Of a DNA stretch of 64,000 nucleotides, positions 37,167-48,900 are shown one piece after another. A program made the position numbers and the translations under genes. The notes under the pieces are model-generated. The model saw nothing but the letters and a program-made list of their open reading frames with translations, did no database searches and had not been told where the DNA came from. The stretch comes from Gerris lacustris (Eukaryota > Arthropoda > Insecta > Hemiptera > Gerridae). The DNA is taken from contig OX578278.1 in assembly GCA_951217055.1 (NCBI GenBank), forward strand, positions 35,235,188 through 35,299,187. The letters run 5' to 3'. Every line of letters starts with the position of its first letter. Positions within the stretch are counted from its first letter, which is position 1.

Positions 37167-37659
37167 AATAAATAAATTTATTTATTTATTCTCATTCTCT
37201 AGTCATTTTTTTAAATTGTTTGAATATTCTAGTCTTCTTTTTTAAAATTTCAAAACATTTTTATTCAATAGTATGTTACATTAGTTTTCATTCCAACTGT
37301 TTCTCATTGTAAGTTTCTTTAGCTTTGTGTTTTTAAGTTTAGTTTTTCTAATTGTAAACTCTTTTAATCTTAATTGCATCCTGTGTAAACTTTTTGTATT
37401 TTCTTTTGTTTTAGATCCTATGAAGAAGGTTTAAAGAATAAACCGAAACGTCGGGTTTTTGAGTATGTTGTGAGTGAATAGTGTTTTTATGACCGAGCCC
37501 TGGGTTTTCTCTGTGCTTATATATATATATATATATTTATATTACGACGAAAATTATATCGACAAACTTAATTAAATAAGCGAAATTTAAATTTTATAAT
37601 ATCTAATTTACATATTTTACTCGTGTAATTCATTTAACATTTTTTAACAGCTGCTTTTT

Positions 37660-37810
37660 AAGGCCCCCATACACGGTCAAAATGTTTGCACAAATATTGT
37701 GACCGTGTATGGGGCTGTTTGATGTTTGACGTGTATGGCCTAAATTTGCCCGATATCAGGTTTGCGCAAAATGTTTGATAGTGTATCGGGGGTGGGGGGG
37801 GGGGGGGGGC
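37660..37810. repeat. Hairpin element with GTGTATGGGG motif, ending in poly(G)
   Basis: A perfect 15-bp inverted repeat, CCCCATACACGGTCA (37665-37679) with its complement at 37700-37714, around a 20-base loop. Related GTGTATGG and GTGTATCGGGGG motifs follow near 37730 and 37781, then a poly(G) run to 37809. Probably a decayed MITE just left of the Harbinger-like element. Confidence 0.6.
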
Positions 37811-37917
37811 TTTAGGCCGGTCGTCCACTGGAAGCGACTACGGGCGACTACAGGCGACTTGAATCAGGCGACTATGCGCGACTGGGGTCGTCCACTGTAA
37901 GCGACTTCACGCGGCTG

Positions 37918-38141
37918 TCACTTCACATCTCTGTGCGCCATACTGAGATGTGTATATTGCTCGATCACCAAAATTTCGAATTTTAGGGAGACAATAACAC
38001 TTTTGGAACGTCTAGCGTTAACTTCCTCAGCAACTTTTCCACACAGTTCCTGCAGAATATCACGCGGGACTGATACAAATTATTCCTCATACATAGTGGG
38101 GTTTTGTTATAAATTTGCGTGATAAATTTTTCTATATCCAT
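37918..38141 (-). pseudogene. MADF-domain protein of the Harbinger-like element, frameshifted
   Basis: From an ATG at 38141 the minus strand gives a typical MADF start (Met-Asp-x-Glu-x-Phe-Ile, then a short basic stretch and Tyr-x-x-Arg). After about 26 codons the frame must shift by two bases to continue as Asp-Ile-Leu-x-x-Leu-x-x-x-Val-Ala-Glu-Glu-Val-Asn, the expected second helix region, and then runs to a stop at 37918. MADF domains bind DNA and are carried as accessory genes by Harbinger elements. The first-exon-like fragment is all that remains, and the mariner-like insertion starts 7 bp upstream of its ATG. Confidence 0.6.
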
Positions 38142-38163
38142 AGTGAATACCGGGTACCCCAAC

Positions 38164-39708
38164 CAGTGGCGATCCTATGTCAAAATTTATGGGGGGGGCT
38201 AAAGCCCCCATGTTTTGTGGGTTTAGTATATATTTAAATATACCAGCAACAAATTTGTATGTTATAATATGTTGTTGCAGTCCTTTCAAGAGGCCTATGC
38301 AATTTGTTTGATCAGGCTAAACAATTATATTCATACAAGAATTTTATAATTGCCAATGTACTGGGACTGGGAAGTTCTATTGTAAGTATAATTGGAGGTT
38401 TATTTAAACAGTCTCCTATGATACTTACCACATCATCACAAAAGAAAGTAGTGATATTTAAATAATGATAGTTTTAACATAAGTATAACATATACCTTGT
38501 AAATTTGTAATAGAGGAATAAAAGGATTGGTTTAAAAACCATATAGGTTAATTAAAAAGTTTATAAATTGTCAGAAAAATACAATATTTATAGATAACAT
38601 ATTTAATGTTAAAATTTACATGGCGTCGACAGCAGCTGTGCATTATTGGAAGAAATTTTTTGAAATTATGACCCCTCAAAACAGTGTTTTTATGCATCTC
38701 TGAGGTAAAATTTGATTTTAATACGTTGTCATAAAATAAAGTAATCTTATGGTGGATTTCGTTGGCACAAAAGTCTTAATTTTTTTTTTTTTTAATTTTT
38801 AAAAAATTTGTAATACAAACTCAAAAATAGTAAATGTTAAATAATAAAAGGTGTGTGTACCTAATCATAGTAGATTAAAGATCAGGTAATAGCAATTATG
38901 CAATTTACTTCACATCTATAATAAACTGTCATTTATTCAATAGTTATGAAAAACATGTTTTCTTAGGGGGGCTTTATTATAAAGTTTAGTCTAAAACGGG
39001 ACATTGTTTTTTGGTGGGGTGGTCGAGCTATTGTAGCCCTCAAACGAAAAATTTTTAGTTCTCCGATTTCAAAATTCCAAGAGAGAAATCCGTTTTAGAC
39101 GTCAGGAAACATTTTTGGTTCCATGTCTGTCCGTCGGTCTGTCGTTCAATTTTTGCAAACCAAAAATCTTAAAAATAATAAGACTGATTTTAATGAAATT
39201 TGTAAATTAGCCCATTGTTGGTGCCATATAAGTTTCAACCTTCTGCACTCATTTGTTTCTCTTCCACATGCGTACTAACATACATTTTTTTACACCAATA
39301 GCTTTAAATGTATTTATCTGATTTGTATGAAACTTTTATAGTTTATCGAAAGTAGCCCGCAGATAGCCCCAGATTAATTTGAACCGTCTGCGCTCTTTAA
39401 CTTGATACATATTAATTTACGTAAAAACCTCAAACAATTTTGACAGATTAAAAAAACGGGAGAAACAAATTAGACAATATTGGCTTGTAAAAGTATAAAA
39501 TCAATAAAGTACGTGATATGATCCGAGGAAGCTATGTGCCACACCAATTGACAGTCTATTTTACTAATCTACTCATTTATTTAGTTCTTTTACGATAATT
39601 TAAGAAGGGAGATGACACACTATTTGGGGCCTATTTGATTCCTGGGGGGGCTAATTTGGTTTCTGGGGGGGCTTAAGCCCTTTTAGCCCCCCTATAGGAT
39701 CGCCACTG
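38164..39708. mobile_element. hAT-like element nested in mariner-like D2
   Basis: Termini are CAGTGGCGATCCTATG and its inverse CATAGGATCGCCACTG (the right copy reads ATAGGATCGCCACTG after CCT), each backed by a GGGGGGCTAAAGCCCCC-type subterminal block. The flanking 8 bp are accccaac (38156-38163) and atcccaac (39709-39716), 7 of 8 identical. Removing element plus one duplication restores the mariner-like terminal repeat, which fixes the insertion order. No transposase frame. It contains a half-copy of family F (39030-39420). Confidence 0.82.
39030..39420 (+). repeat. Half-copy of foldback family F inside the second hAT-like element
   Basis: Shares CTCCGATTTCAAAATTCCAA, the GTCTGTCCGTC stretch, CATATAAGTTTCAACCTTC and AGTAGCCCGCAGATAGCCCC with the copies at 16855 and 25640. 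A single arm only. Confidence 0.65.
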
Positions 39709-41984
39709 ATCCCAACCAATATGGAACAGCGAAATATCACCGGAACCATGATTGATAAAAATATGTGGTTTTCAGGGTTTGATAATGGCTATAATTGCGC
39801 GTCCAGAAGAAATGCAGAACATTTTCTGTGTTGAGCAAAAGTGTCTGCAGTTTACATAATAAAAAAAAAGTGAATAGGAAGCCATATTTTTCCAAATTAT
39901 TCCATGCCATCCAAATCCAGTCTAAAATGCATACCTTATTTGTAACTGTTTCTTGCCTAAAGAGTGTTCAGTAAGATTCAAAACGTGAAAAAATTACCAA
40001 AAATGCATGTTTTTAAGAATGGATTTGGATTTTACGGCTTTTTTTTATTGTACATTTTTTCCCCTAAATCCATTAGTTTAGCTGAAAAATGGACTTAAAG
40101 TTTTAATTTTAGCAGGTTCAGTCCTCTCCAGATGGCAAACTAATGCTCGGAGCGAAAAATTTCTAAATCTAGTCTAAAAATATGGCTTCTTATTAACTTT
40201 TTTTATAATTTAAACTGCACACACTTTTGCTGAACACAAAAAATGTTCAGGATATGTTCAGTATTATTTTTTCTAGAAGCGCATTTATAGCCATTATCGA
40301 ACCCTGAAAACAGCATCTTTCTATCTATCTTTGGTTCCGGAGATATTACGCTGTTCCATATTAGACACCCGGTAATTTTATTCCTCACAATAATAGAAAT
40401 ACATCATATTATTATACACGTTTATACATAATATGTAGTTATAATTTTTTTTTTTTTTTTTTTACACACAAAGTGGGTGAGCGCCCCCAAAAAAGCAGAT
40501 GCTTGAACCTGGGGGCGGCCACTAGTATTAGCCATGTATTTTAACAAATATAAAAAATGTTTAATCTAACCTCTTTTTACTCAAACAATTGAACAAAAAA
40601 ATAAACACAATATGATGTTAACAAAAACAAATTAAATTATATTACATTGGCAACAAATAACATTATAACTACAATAATTAGGGCAAATGACATTGATATC
40701 AATTTAAATATGTTTATAATTATGTATTATTTTTAAATTAGTCAATTTTAATAAATATTAAGTAGTAAAAGATAAAAGATGAAGAAATTTATCTAAGTAT
40801 ACTAGTAATAAGTGCTAAGCTTAGAGAAAACCAGGTATTTAAACAGGCGACTACGAGCGACTAATCTCAATTCATTGGGACAAGTCGCTAGTCGCCTGTT
40901 GTCGCCGGTAGTCGCGCGTAGTCGCCTGCTCAAGGTCGCTTGCAAAGGACGAGGTTATATGGTACTCTATATATTTGGATTGGTCGCGCATAGTCGCCTA
41001 GTCGCTTAGTCGCGCGTAGTCGCTTCCAGTGGACGACCGGCCTTAGAGTGTTCGGGGGAATTCTCCCAAATCTGGAGCTAAAAATTAATTTACTATGATT
41101 TTATCGGGTCCTGAGGAACGAGTAAACCCATAAAATTCTAATTTTGGTATCATCACAATACTTTCTCTCAAAATATATTATATACTAGTTATATGAAAGT
41201 AAAAAGTAAAAGAAGGAATTACAAGGCAGAGTTGTGTTAAAGTGAAATATCTAAAAATGGCTGGTTGTGTAGAGGCTTGGTTTTTCTGTCGAGACCAATA
41301 ATATTGGACGAGTAAGTGAGAAAAGGGTTCAGAAATCGAGACGTATGTATTGCGTTTATTTACAGGTATAGGTTTCGCTGGAAGCAAGATTATAGGTGTT
41401 AGGGTTTGAGCGGACAGGCACTGTAGGGTTTGTTTGCAGGTTACACCGGCCTCCTGTATAAACCTTTGGGCCCTTTTGAAAGCCATTTTGGAAAGCGAAA
41501 GCCCTTTGATGTGCTGTATGCGTTGTCCTAGGCGAGTCTAATGCACGCGGGAAGCGCTAATGTACCTTCCAAAGCCTTTATACCTCTATCTCACTCTGTG
41601 AGCCTTGCCAATTTATACTCTCCTTCCTTCTATAAAAACAAACGTTAAAATTCACCGGTTTCTGTCTCGATTCATCGATCGCCGAGCTAAAGTTGTCTGA
41701 GGTATCTTCTCGGACCTTGTTTATGATTTAAAATGTAGCCAGGAACTGCTACCTGTGCCATTTGTTGTCACTATTAATACTTTGCAGTCTGAAACGTTTC
41801 AATTCCGAATTATTTAGCTCGACTTTCACCTCTCTGGCAGATAGTAATTAAGTAATTCCAACCTTCGTATTTACAATGGTATGGAAATTGGACATCACAA
41901 AAGATAATGTCCCACCCTTTTATATTTAGAAAGGTAATAATGATATTGACTCTATTAAAGCAATCAAATATTTATTATCATCTT

Positions 41985-42245
41985 TTATACCTTCTCATAT
42001 ACTTGGTATAAATAAGATTTTGATTGATTCACAGTTTTTAAGGCCTCCTGCCCTGACCTCAAAATAGTGATTTTTAAAAAAAGAATGCGTCTGTTATCTT
42101 TCTGCCTGTCTGTTGTCTGAAGTTTGCAGACGAGTGGAGTCTAAACTACAGGGCCGATTTCGATGGAATTCGATTTGCATGATAAGAGAGACCACACTCC
42201 GAGAAAAAGGGGGTTTTTCGGGAAAAATTTAGTTTCCAATATATA
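41985..42245 (+). repeat. Family A repeat, 5' fragment
   Basis: TTCTCATATACTTGGTATAA start, then CAGACGAGTGGAGTCTAAAC and GGGCCGATTTCGATGGAATT. The rest is missing or decayed. A minus-strand fragment of the same family lies at 41048-41215, directly outside the Harbinger-like element. Confidence 0.5.
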
Positions 42246-43389
42246 TTAATCAAAATAAATATAATTTGATAAAAATCGAAGACTAAATGTAATCACCTGT
42301 TAATCACTTTTAAAGTTAAAGGTAGATAAATTCAATATCACTGTACAAAAGGAAGTTTTGTTTAAGTTTTACGGAGCGATTTTTTTTGGTTACGCTATTG
42401 CACGTGGGACGCGCTCTGCCCTAATATATTAATTCTTACTTCTTATCGCCAATAAAAGCATTAAAGATTTTTCAATAATTCATTATATAGTAGAAGATTA
42501 GTTTAAAAAATAATACATTTTATTGACTCTAACAACCTACATCATCAAATATTTACCTACTATTGACCGGTTTCAATCATTTTTGAAACTGAGTTTATTT
42601 TATAACAAGTTCACCGATAATGAACTATGAAGGTATAATTGGTGCAAATTTTTAGTGCAATCGAAAAATTTTACGATTTTTTAAGAATTTTTAATTGAGT
42701 CAGAAAATGAGCTTATTGACGTCATAAATTTATGATTTTCCGGGAGTAGTAAGTACTCTCTAGCTTAAAAAAGTTATGCGTGATAAAGATGTACAGACAT
42801 CCAACTAAAAACCACTCAAATGATCTTAAAAACACCCAAGACGGATAATTCCGTTGAAATCTCGGTTACGAATTTTGTGGGTGAATCAATAATGTATTCT
42901 TTCAAGATAAAGAAAAGTTAAAGCATTTTAAGTTAAAGATTAAACATTCCTCGAAGGATTTTGAAGTCCACCTCCACGCGCAATTAATCCAAAATGACTT
43001 GCTGTTAAGAAACTTTTTTATGCAGAGAACAAGTGAAGGCAAAAAGGTGGAGGGGAGAGAAAGGTTTCATAAACTGACTTTGCGACAGTTCAAATTGAAA
43101 TGAATGGTTTCGGCTTGACATCAAATCGACAACACTTTTCAAAAACACTTACTCAATTTCCTTTAGAAAGCAACAGATTTACAAAAGAAAATAGTTGTTT
43201 CTTTCTTTGTTTCAATGTTTTTAAAGGTCGATAAAAAGGTTCAATTTGTTTGACGAATAGCTTAGAATTTATAAAATACAGAGTGATTCTCAAAACTTGT
43301 TGATTTGTTTAGCCCATTGCTAATACAAAAAATAAATTGAAAAGATCCAAAAATGCAGACAAGCACAAATTATATTGCTTCCGCGCTAA
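42246..43389. other. No gene seen
   Basis: AT-rich, with no recognisable element. The stretch after it (43390-43660) weakly resembles family F. Confidence 0.45.
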
Positions 43390-43706
43390 ATGAAGGTAAA
43401 GAAAGCACTGTGAGCATTCTAAAGAACAGCTCTTTTTCGTCACCGAATTAAAAAATTCATAGATAAGTGTTTAAGACATTAAGGAACATTGTTGGTCTAA
43501 CTAATAGTCCAATTTTAATAAAATTTGCTATTATAGGGGCATATATAGGGTAGCTATTATAGCTACCTGCATGAGTGTAGGCCCCATATTAATTTCAACC
43601 TTTTACTTCCTATAATAATTATAAAGTTAAAATAATTTTACTTCGAATAGTGACAAGATTGAGTAATTGAGTAACCCCTCTACTATGAAAAAATGTTTCA
43701 TTTTAG

Positions 43707-44151
43707 GTTTCTGTACGAAGTAAAAAAAGAAACCTTATATAACGGCTCTGTCTGTCTGTCTGTCTGTCCGTTGGAGTCTGTCCGTTGGCGTCTGTCCGTT
43801 GGTGTCTGTCCGTTGCTTGTTTCAATTCCTAAACTACTATAGCTAGGAACATGAAATTCGGCACAAAGGTGCATCTCGGCATTTGAGACAACTGGACACA
43901 TTTTGGATTTTTCACACTTAATATTTTCAAGATGGCGGCCAATATGGCGGGCGACTAAAAAAAGTTCTTAGTAACTATGACATGTTATACATCAATTTAA
44001 AGGTCTTGAAGTGTAGAAAAAGAATATGCAATTCATAAAATTTTACACTTAAAAGTTTCAAGATGGCGGCCAATATGGCGGGTGAATAAAATTAAAATTA
44101 GTGTAATTATATTACACTTAATAATTTTAACTTAATCATACAGAAACCGGC
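43707..44151. repeat. MITE-like repeat with GGTTTCTGTAYGA ends and internal repeats
   Basis: Ends GGTTTCTGTACGA and TCATACAGAAACC (one mismatch). Inside are a (TCTG)n tract with four 16-bp GTCTGTCCGTTGG units (43743-43815) and two copies about 125 bp apart of TTTCAAGATGGCGGCCAATA. No coding capacity. Confidence 0.55.
43743..43815 (+). repeat. (TCTG)n microsatellite grading into a 16-bp minisatellite
   Basis: Five TCTG repeats are followed by near-identical 16-bp units GTCTGTCCGTTGG plus a variable three bases. The minisatellite probably grew from the microsatellite. Confidence 0.85.
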
Positions 44152-45098
44152 GATTATTGCCCCCACGTACTTACGTGAAGCGCGCCTTACTTGGTTATCT
44201 CTTACAATAATTTCTATGCGATTCAAACAAACAATTATCAAATATAGTAAAACTTTTTTATAACTATTTGATGGTGTGGCATCGAATAAACATACTTCAC
44301 TTTTAAGTGCTTAAATAACATCATTGATGTAAAAAATAACTTATAGTTGTATTATTTACCTCTACATTAACGAACAACTTAGTTTGTTTTTAATGTTTAT
44401 AATCTCAATCAATAAATTTGATACAATACACAGCCTCGCTCGTCAACTGAAATGCTCTATGTTGTCTTAAGTTTAAAAAGTCAAATCATAATCAACCCTG
44501 TTCTATTGAATATTTGAGCTTAGGAATCATTTTAATATTCTTAATATTACATCCTCAAAATGGTACTCCTTTAAACCAATGCCCATTTATTACTTAAAAT
44601 TAAATAATCAAAATATCATATACAAAAACATATAAATACATTAGACCATGAATATTGAAGATTTATAGCTTTTTGATTTAAAATATGATTTTTTTTTTTT
44701 TTTTTTTTTAATAATTAATTTTTATTTTAAACTTTATTAGAAGTTTATATAGATATTCAACTTTTGTTTAATAAGTATATTTTGGAAAGATAATACAATT
44801 TTATCTCCAGTAGGGACGAAAAGTAACTTTTCAGGGCTAGTTTATAGGTTATAATGTTGGTATTTTCATGCCCGTTCTTAATAACCGGGAAATGATGTGA
44901 AAATGTGGATATAATGTAAAAACGGGATTATAATCCTCTTCCGCCAATCTAATTATTTTGTAAATAGTAGAGAATGAATGGAAAATGTTGTGAATTTTTC
45001 AGGTTGGCAACACTGCTTTTAAACTCCCAGCAATATTGCGAGTCATTCTACGATGTTTTGTTTACTTTCGTTTAGCTCTCGTAAATTTTTTATTTTTT
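44152..45098. other. No gene seen
   Basis: AT-rich, with a poly(T) run near 44690-44709. Confidence 0.5.
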
Positions 45099-45565
45099 AC
45101 TGGTCTTATATTACTTTGCTTTGTAAGTTTCATCGCACACCTATTACCCCAATTTTGAACTACTTACCATCATTCAATCTTCCCCAAATTTTGCACATAA
45201 ATACAACTAAGGTGAAGAATACAGAAACCAAAAAAAATAAAAACAAAAACAAAATGGCGTCAAATTTATTTGCTTTTCAAGTTTCATCGCACACCTATTA
45301 CCCCAATTTTGAACTACTTACCATCATTCAATCTTCCCCAAATTTTGCACATAGATACTACTAAGGTGAAGAATACAGAAACCAAAAAAAAAAAAAAAAA
45401 AAAAAAATGGCGTCAAATTTATTTGCTTTTTAAGCTTCATCGTACACCTATTACCCCAATTTTGAACCACTTACCGTCATTAAAGCTTCCCCTTTATTTT
45501 GTACATAGATACAACTAAGGTGAAGAATACAGAAACCAAAAAAAAAAGTTGAAAATAAGACCAGT
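45099..45565 (+). mobile_element. Element L copy 2: three internal tandem units
   Basis: Starts ACTGGTCTTATATT and ends AATAAGACCAGT. It holds three units beginning near 45121, 45277 and 45430, separated by poly(A) and ATGGCGTCAAATTTATTTGC. The outer flanks just beyond the units also match copy 1, so both are copies of one element. The open frames across it are by-products of the repeat. Confidence 0.78.
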
Positions 45566-45796
45566 TTTGAAAAATGGCATTTTTATATTAATTAATATTT
45601 TTTTTTTTTTACTTTAAAAGTGATAATTATTTGTTTTAAATAATTTATATTATTTTATTTCTGTAATAAATTCGTTTAATAAGGAAATTCATATGTTTTC
45701 TTTGTTAAATAAATCTTATATAGCCCTTTTTCTGTAGATAAAAATTTTGTATGTACCAAGAGAATAATGCATTATTATTCCCTTGTTATAATTATC

Positions 45797-45930
45797 TCCC
45801 TTGGCTACGCCTCGGGAGCTAATTGGCATTAATCCCTCGACTTCGCCTCGGGGATTAAGATACCTAATACCCTCGGCTTCGCCTCGAGATTTAGTTGCCT
45901 TGATTCCTTCGGCTTTGCCTCAGGAATTAA
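45797..45930. repeat. ~35-bp palindromic minisatellite (four units)
   Basis: Four units start near 45797, 45832, 45868 and 45902. Each has a CCTCGGCTTCGCCTCGGG-type core that is nearly self-complementary, then an ATTAA-rich linker. GC-rich in an AT-rich setting, flanked by AATAATGCATTATTATTCCC and a related inverted stretch. Confidence 0.7.
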
Positions 45931-48900
45931 CTCAGTCACGCGGAAAATAATATCTTACATTATTCCCTAGGTGCATAAATAACTATTATTCATTCAGTTA
46001 TAAAATAGGTCTACAATCGATCATTAGACGTAATAAATTATATATAACTTGTCACCTTTGATGGAGACACAGTACAAGTGACTCGTTATTCTCTCATTTA
46101 TAAAAGATTGTTTTCTGACTTAGTTGATTTTGGTTTACGAGTAGAATTAAAACTACCTCTTAAATTCCAGATGTTTAAAGGAGAAGCGATCATTAAATCT
46201 AACAGCCATTAAATATAAATTTCGAAAAAATACCCTAACCAGACTTAAATGTCATCAAACGTAATTTTCTACGATCAAGTGTCCATCTATCAAATAAAAG
46301 GCCGAGTTTTCTCTTTTTCTTTTCCCAGGCATTTATCGTAGGTGGTAAGGAGTTCGAAGGTAACCCTGGGTGAAGGGTATTATGGTAATATTAATAGAGG
46401 GGATGCTGTCGGTATTAGGGTGTATATAAAGTAAAGAGAGCAGACCGGTGTTGGTGCCCTGAGGAACACAGTCTCTAAACTCAAGGGCAGGTTTGCCCTA
46501 ATAATTCACCTCGACAGGAGAGGGTTCTCTCCCGAGGACAGGGTTGCCAACCTACCCTGCGAGTTTATCTCGGATCTGGTTAATAAGGAGAAGACGCCCC
46601 CTACTCAGTACCCCCTCCTTGGTGTACAGAGGCATTAATTTGTTTTAGGGGTGAGCCCTCTCCCTCTCGAGATTAATAAGGGTACTCCCTCCTATCACTA
46701 GGCAAGGATTTGTCCCCCTCCGTATCCTCCGAGTCTCTTGTTTTATAATTGCCTGAGCTCGGCTAATGTATATTTTACACGAGGCTTGAAGAGGGTTCAT
46801 ACCGACTTGACAAGTATTCCCCCCTAGTGTTTTTTCTGCCTGGATGTTGCCGACTGTACTTTCCTCTCCTAGTTTCCGTTTCTGGTACTTGAGTTCTGAA
46901 TCACCCCCTTTTTTAAATTCACTCGACTCGGAACGTTCCCCGCGTTCGGTCCTATTACACGCTCCCGCAGTTCACCGAATTTCCAACCCCTCCGGATTTT
47001 AAAATCCGTTATCTCCCTACTCGTGAAGTCAAGAATTAATATTCAGTGACAGGGAACAAATGTTTTTAATGCTTTGAAGTCGAACAAGTTTTTTTATGAT
47101 ACGGGGATTAACGGTTCATCGAACCGAGTTAAGAGATTGTAGAATCACATTGTTTCCACACCCTACACTTTATCGTTTAAAGGCTAATTCTTTTGTTAAG
47201 TCTTATATTTAGCACTTGTGCAGCCTGTTCGTTAATAAAACTGATCATGCGAGTTCTATATGTATATACTCCACACATACGATACATTCTAATGAAAATC
47301 TTGTGCTCTTTGATTGTAATAAAAGAAATTGAATTGATTGAATTTTATTTGAACTTTCTGTATTTAATTATAACAATGAAGCATAACAGGCTCTTATATA
47401 TTGAATTTATATTAATAATTAAGCGAGAGCAAGCGGGATGTTTAGCTGAATAGACAGACGAGAAATTTTACAAGTACCTAGTCAATTCATACATAAGGAG
47501 GCTTTCTAACAGGATATCACCGACTTCTGTTTTAAAGCGAACACTGAAATAGCGACAAACATTAATTTTAGCATGATTTTAAAAACAAATTTTAATTGCT
47601 TTATATAATCTAAATTAAAATATAATAACCACATTCAACACGAGCTACAATTATATCAACACAATTCTTCAAATTTCGATAAATAATTAAAAATATCATA
47701 AACACCCTTTAAAATAGGTTCAGTACTCCTTCTTGCTTCAGATTTGTCTATAATTCGGTTTCAAACTGCAATAAGCATATGCATAATCTCCCAGCAACAT
47801 TCGCATGTAAAGAGGCAAGAAAAATGACATTAAGGTACACAATTAACGTAAATTAAAGAAGTTATACAATTCTGGTCCAGCCTAGAGTCACTTCTTTTTG
47901 AAGAGAAGTCGAATATTACCAAAGATGAGAAGTGTGTAACGGATCTTTATTAGCTTAGATATGGGTACATAATTCGACAATAGTATATAGGTTATCAATC
48001 AAAAATTATAACCACCATCAATACATTATCATTTTGATCTTTCATTGTCCACAAATAGACAGTTGGCCAAGAAAAATGACAATTTTGCAGGACGAACTAA
48101 AACCACAATATAGCATTGATACGACTAATTTTTTTTTCCTTTGCAGTTACGAGTTACGACAGACTATCTCTAAATCTTTTTAGATGATAATAAATCTAAA
48201 AAGTTAAATAGATATGGATGTCAGTGGAGGTGGAATCTCTCTTTTTTCCTCCAACCTTGTTATATTTATTGCTTTGGAATGGACGCATGAAATCATAATG
48301 GAAAAAATGGAGGAAAAATGTAATAGCTTTCAGACAATGTATCATTGAGAGAAATTGGAATAAAGCTTCGTTCATAAATCCCCCCCTCCCCCCTCCCTTA
48401 CTCCTGGAAACAATTCCGTCCTATTAAGAATAGGGTTGCAACTTTTTCGTGATGGATAGGTTGTATGTTTCTATTAACAAAATGTAAGTTCTATTAAAAA
48501 TAGTATCTATTTAGAAGTAAAAATTTAATTTAGATACAAAAAAAAGCGAATACAGGTTAACCCAAAAAGTAAGAGAAGTAAAAATATTAGAATCGAACGG
48601 AATGAAAAATACATTATAGCTTATTAATAATCATTAAAAATTATACATATGCACAGTATAATAAAAAAATGCAGCAATTTAACAGGATCAATCTGTATCA
48701 TAAATCTCTTGTGCTCCACTAATTGCAGTAATGCATAGTAATTGAGTGAGCTCTAGTGACACCGCATTTATATAAGAATAAGAAAGCCATTTATTGTTTT
48801 TATGGTAAACATTTTTTTAAATGGATTTCAAAAAATACTAATTTAAAATTAAAAACAAATATGCTAATAGCCGGTATAGCTAATAATAGCTAATAAGTAC

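Larger units (their letters stand above)
38148..40374. mobile_element. Mariner-like foldback element D2 (interrupted by a hAT)
   Basis: Flanked by TA. The left end reads CCGGGTACCCCAAC, then after the hAT insertion resumes with CAATATGGAACAGC. The right end is the inverse, ending GACACCCGG. It aligns with the cleaner copy at 29366-30228 through both long inverted arms. Without the hAT it is about 670 bp. It lies inside the Harbinger-like element, so it inserted later. No transposase frame. Confidence 0.75.
37815..41042. mobile_element. PIF/Harbinger-like transposon, host of a three-level nest
   Basis: Seen: both ends read GGCCGGTCGTCCACTGGAAG inward, followed by repeats of a GGCGACTA/GCGACTAC motif. 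TTA flanks both sides (37812-37814 and 41043-41045). Known: a 3-bp TWA duplication and GG-starting inverted repeats are PIF/Harbinger traits, and these elements carry a Myb/SANT- or MADF-like gene; a broken MADF frame is present at 37918-38141. No transposase remains. Without the nested insertions the element is about 1 kb. A mariner-like element interrupts it from 38148 to 40374. Confidence 0.8.

Noticed and set aside
41178..41486. 102-codon minus-strand frame
   Set aside because: No recognised domain, and its start overlaps a decayed family A fragment. Kept out for lack of evidence, though its upstream region is less AT-rich.
43743..43815. A CRISPR-like array (16-bp repeats)
   Set aside because: Units are contiguous with only three variable bases and arise from a (TCTG)n tract in eukaryotic DNA.
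46430..46636. About 65-codon plus-strand frame as a gene
   Set aside because: No ATG, no clear splice sites and no recognised domain; reported only as a block worth testing.
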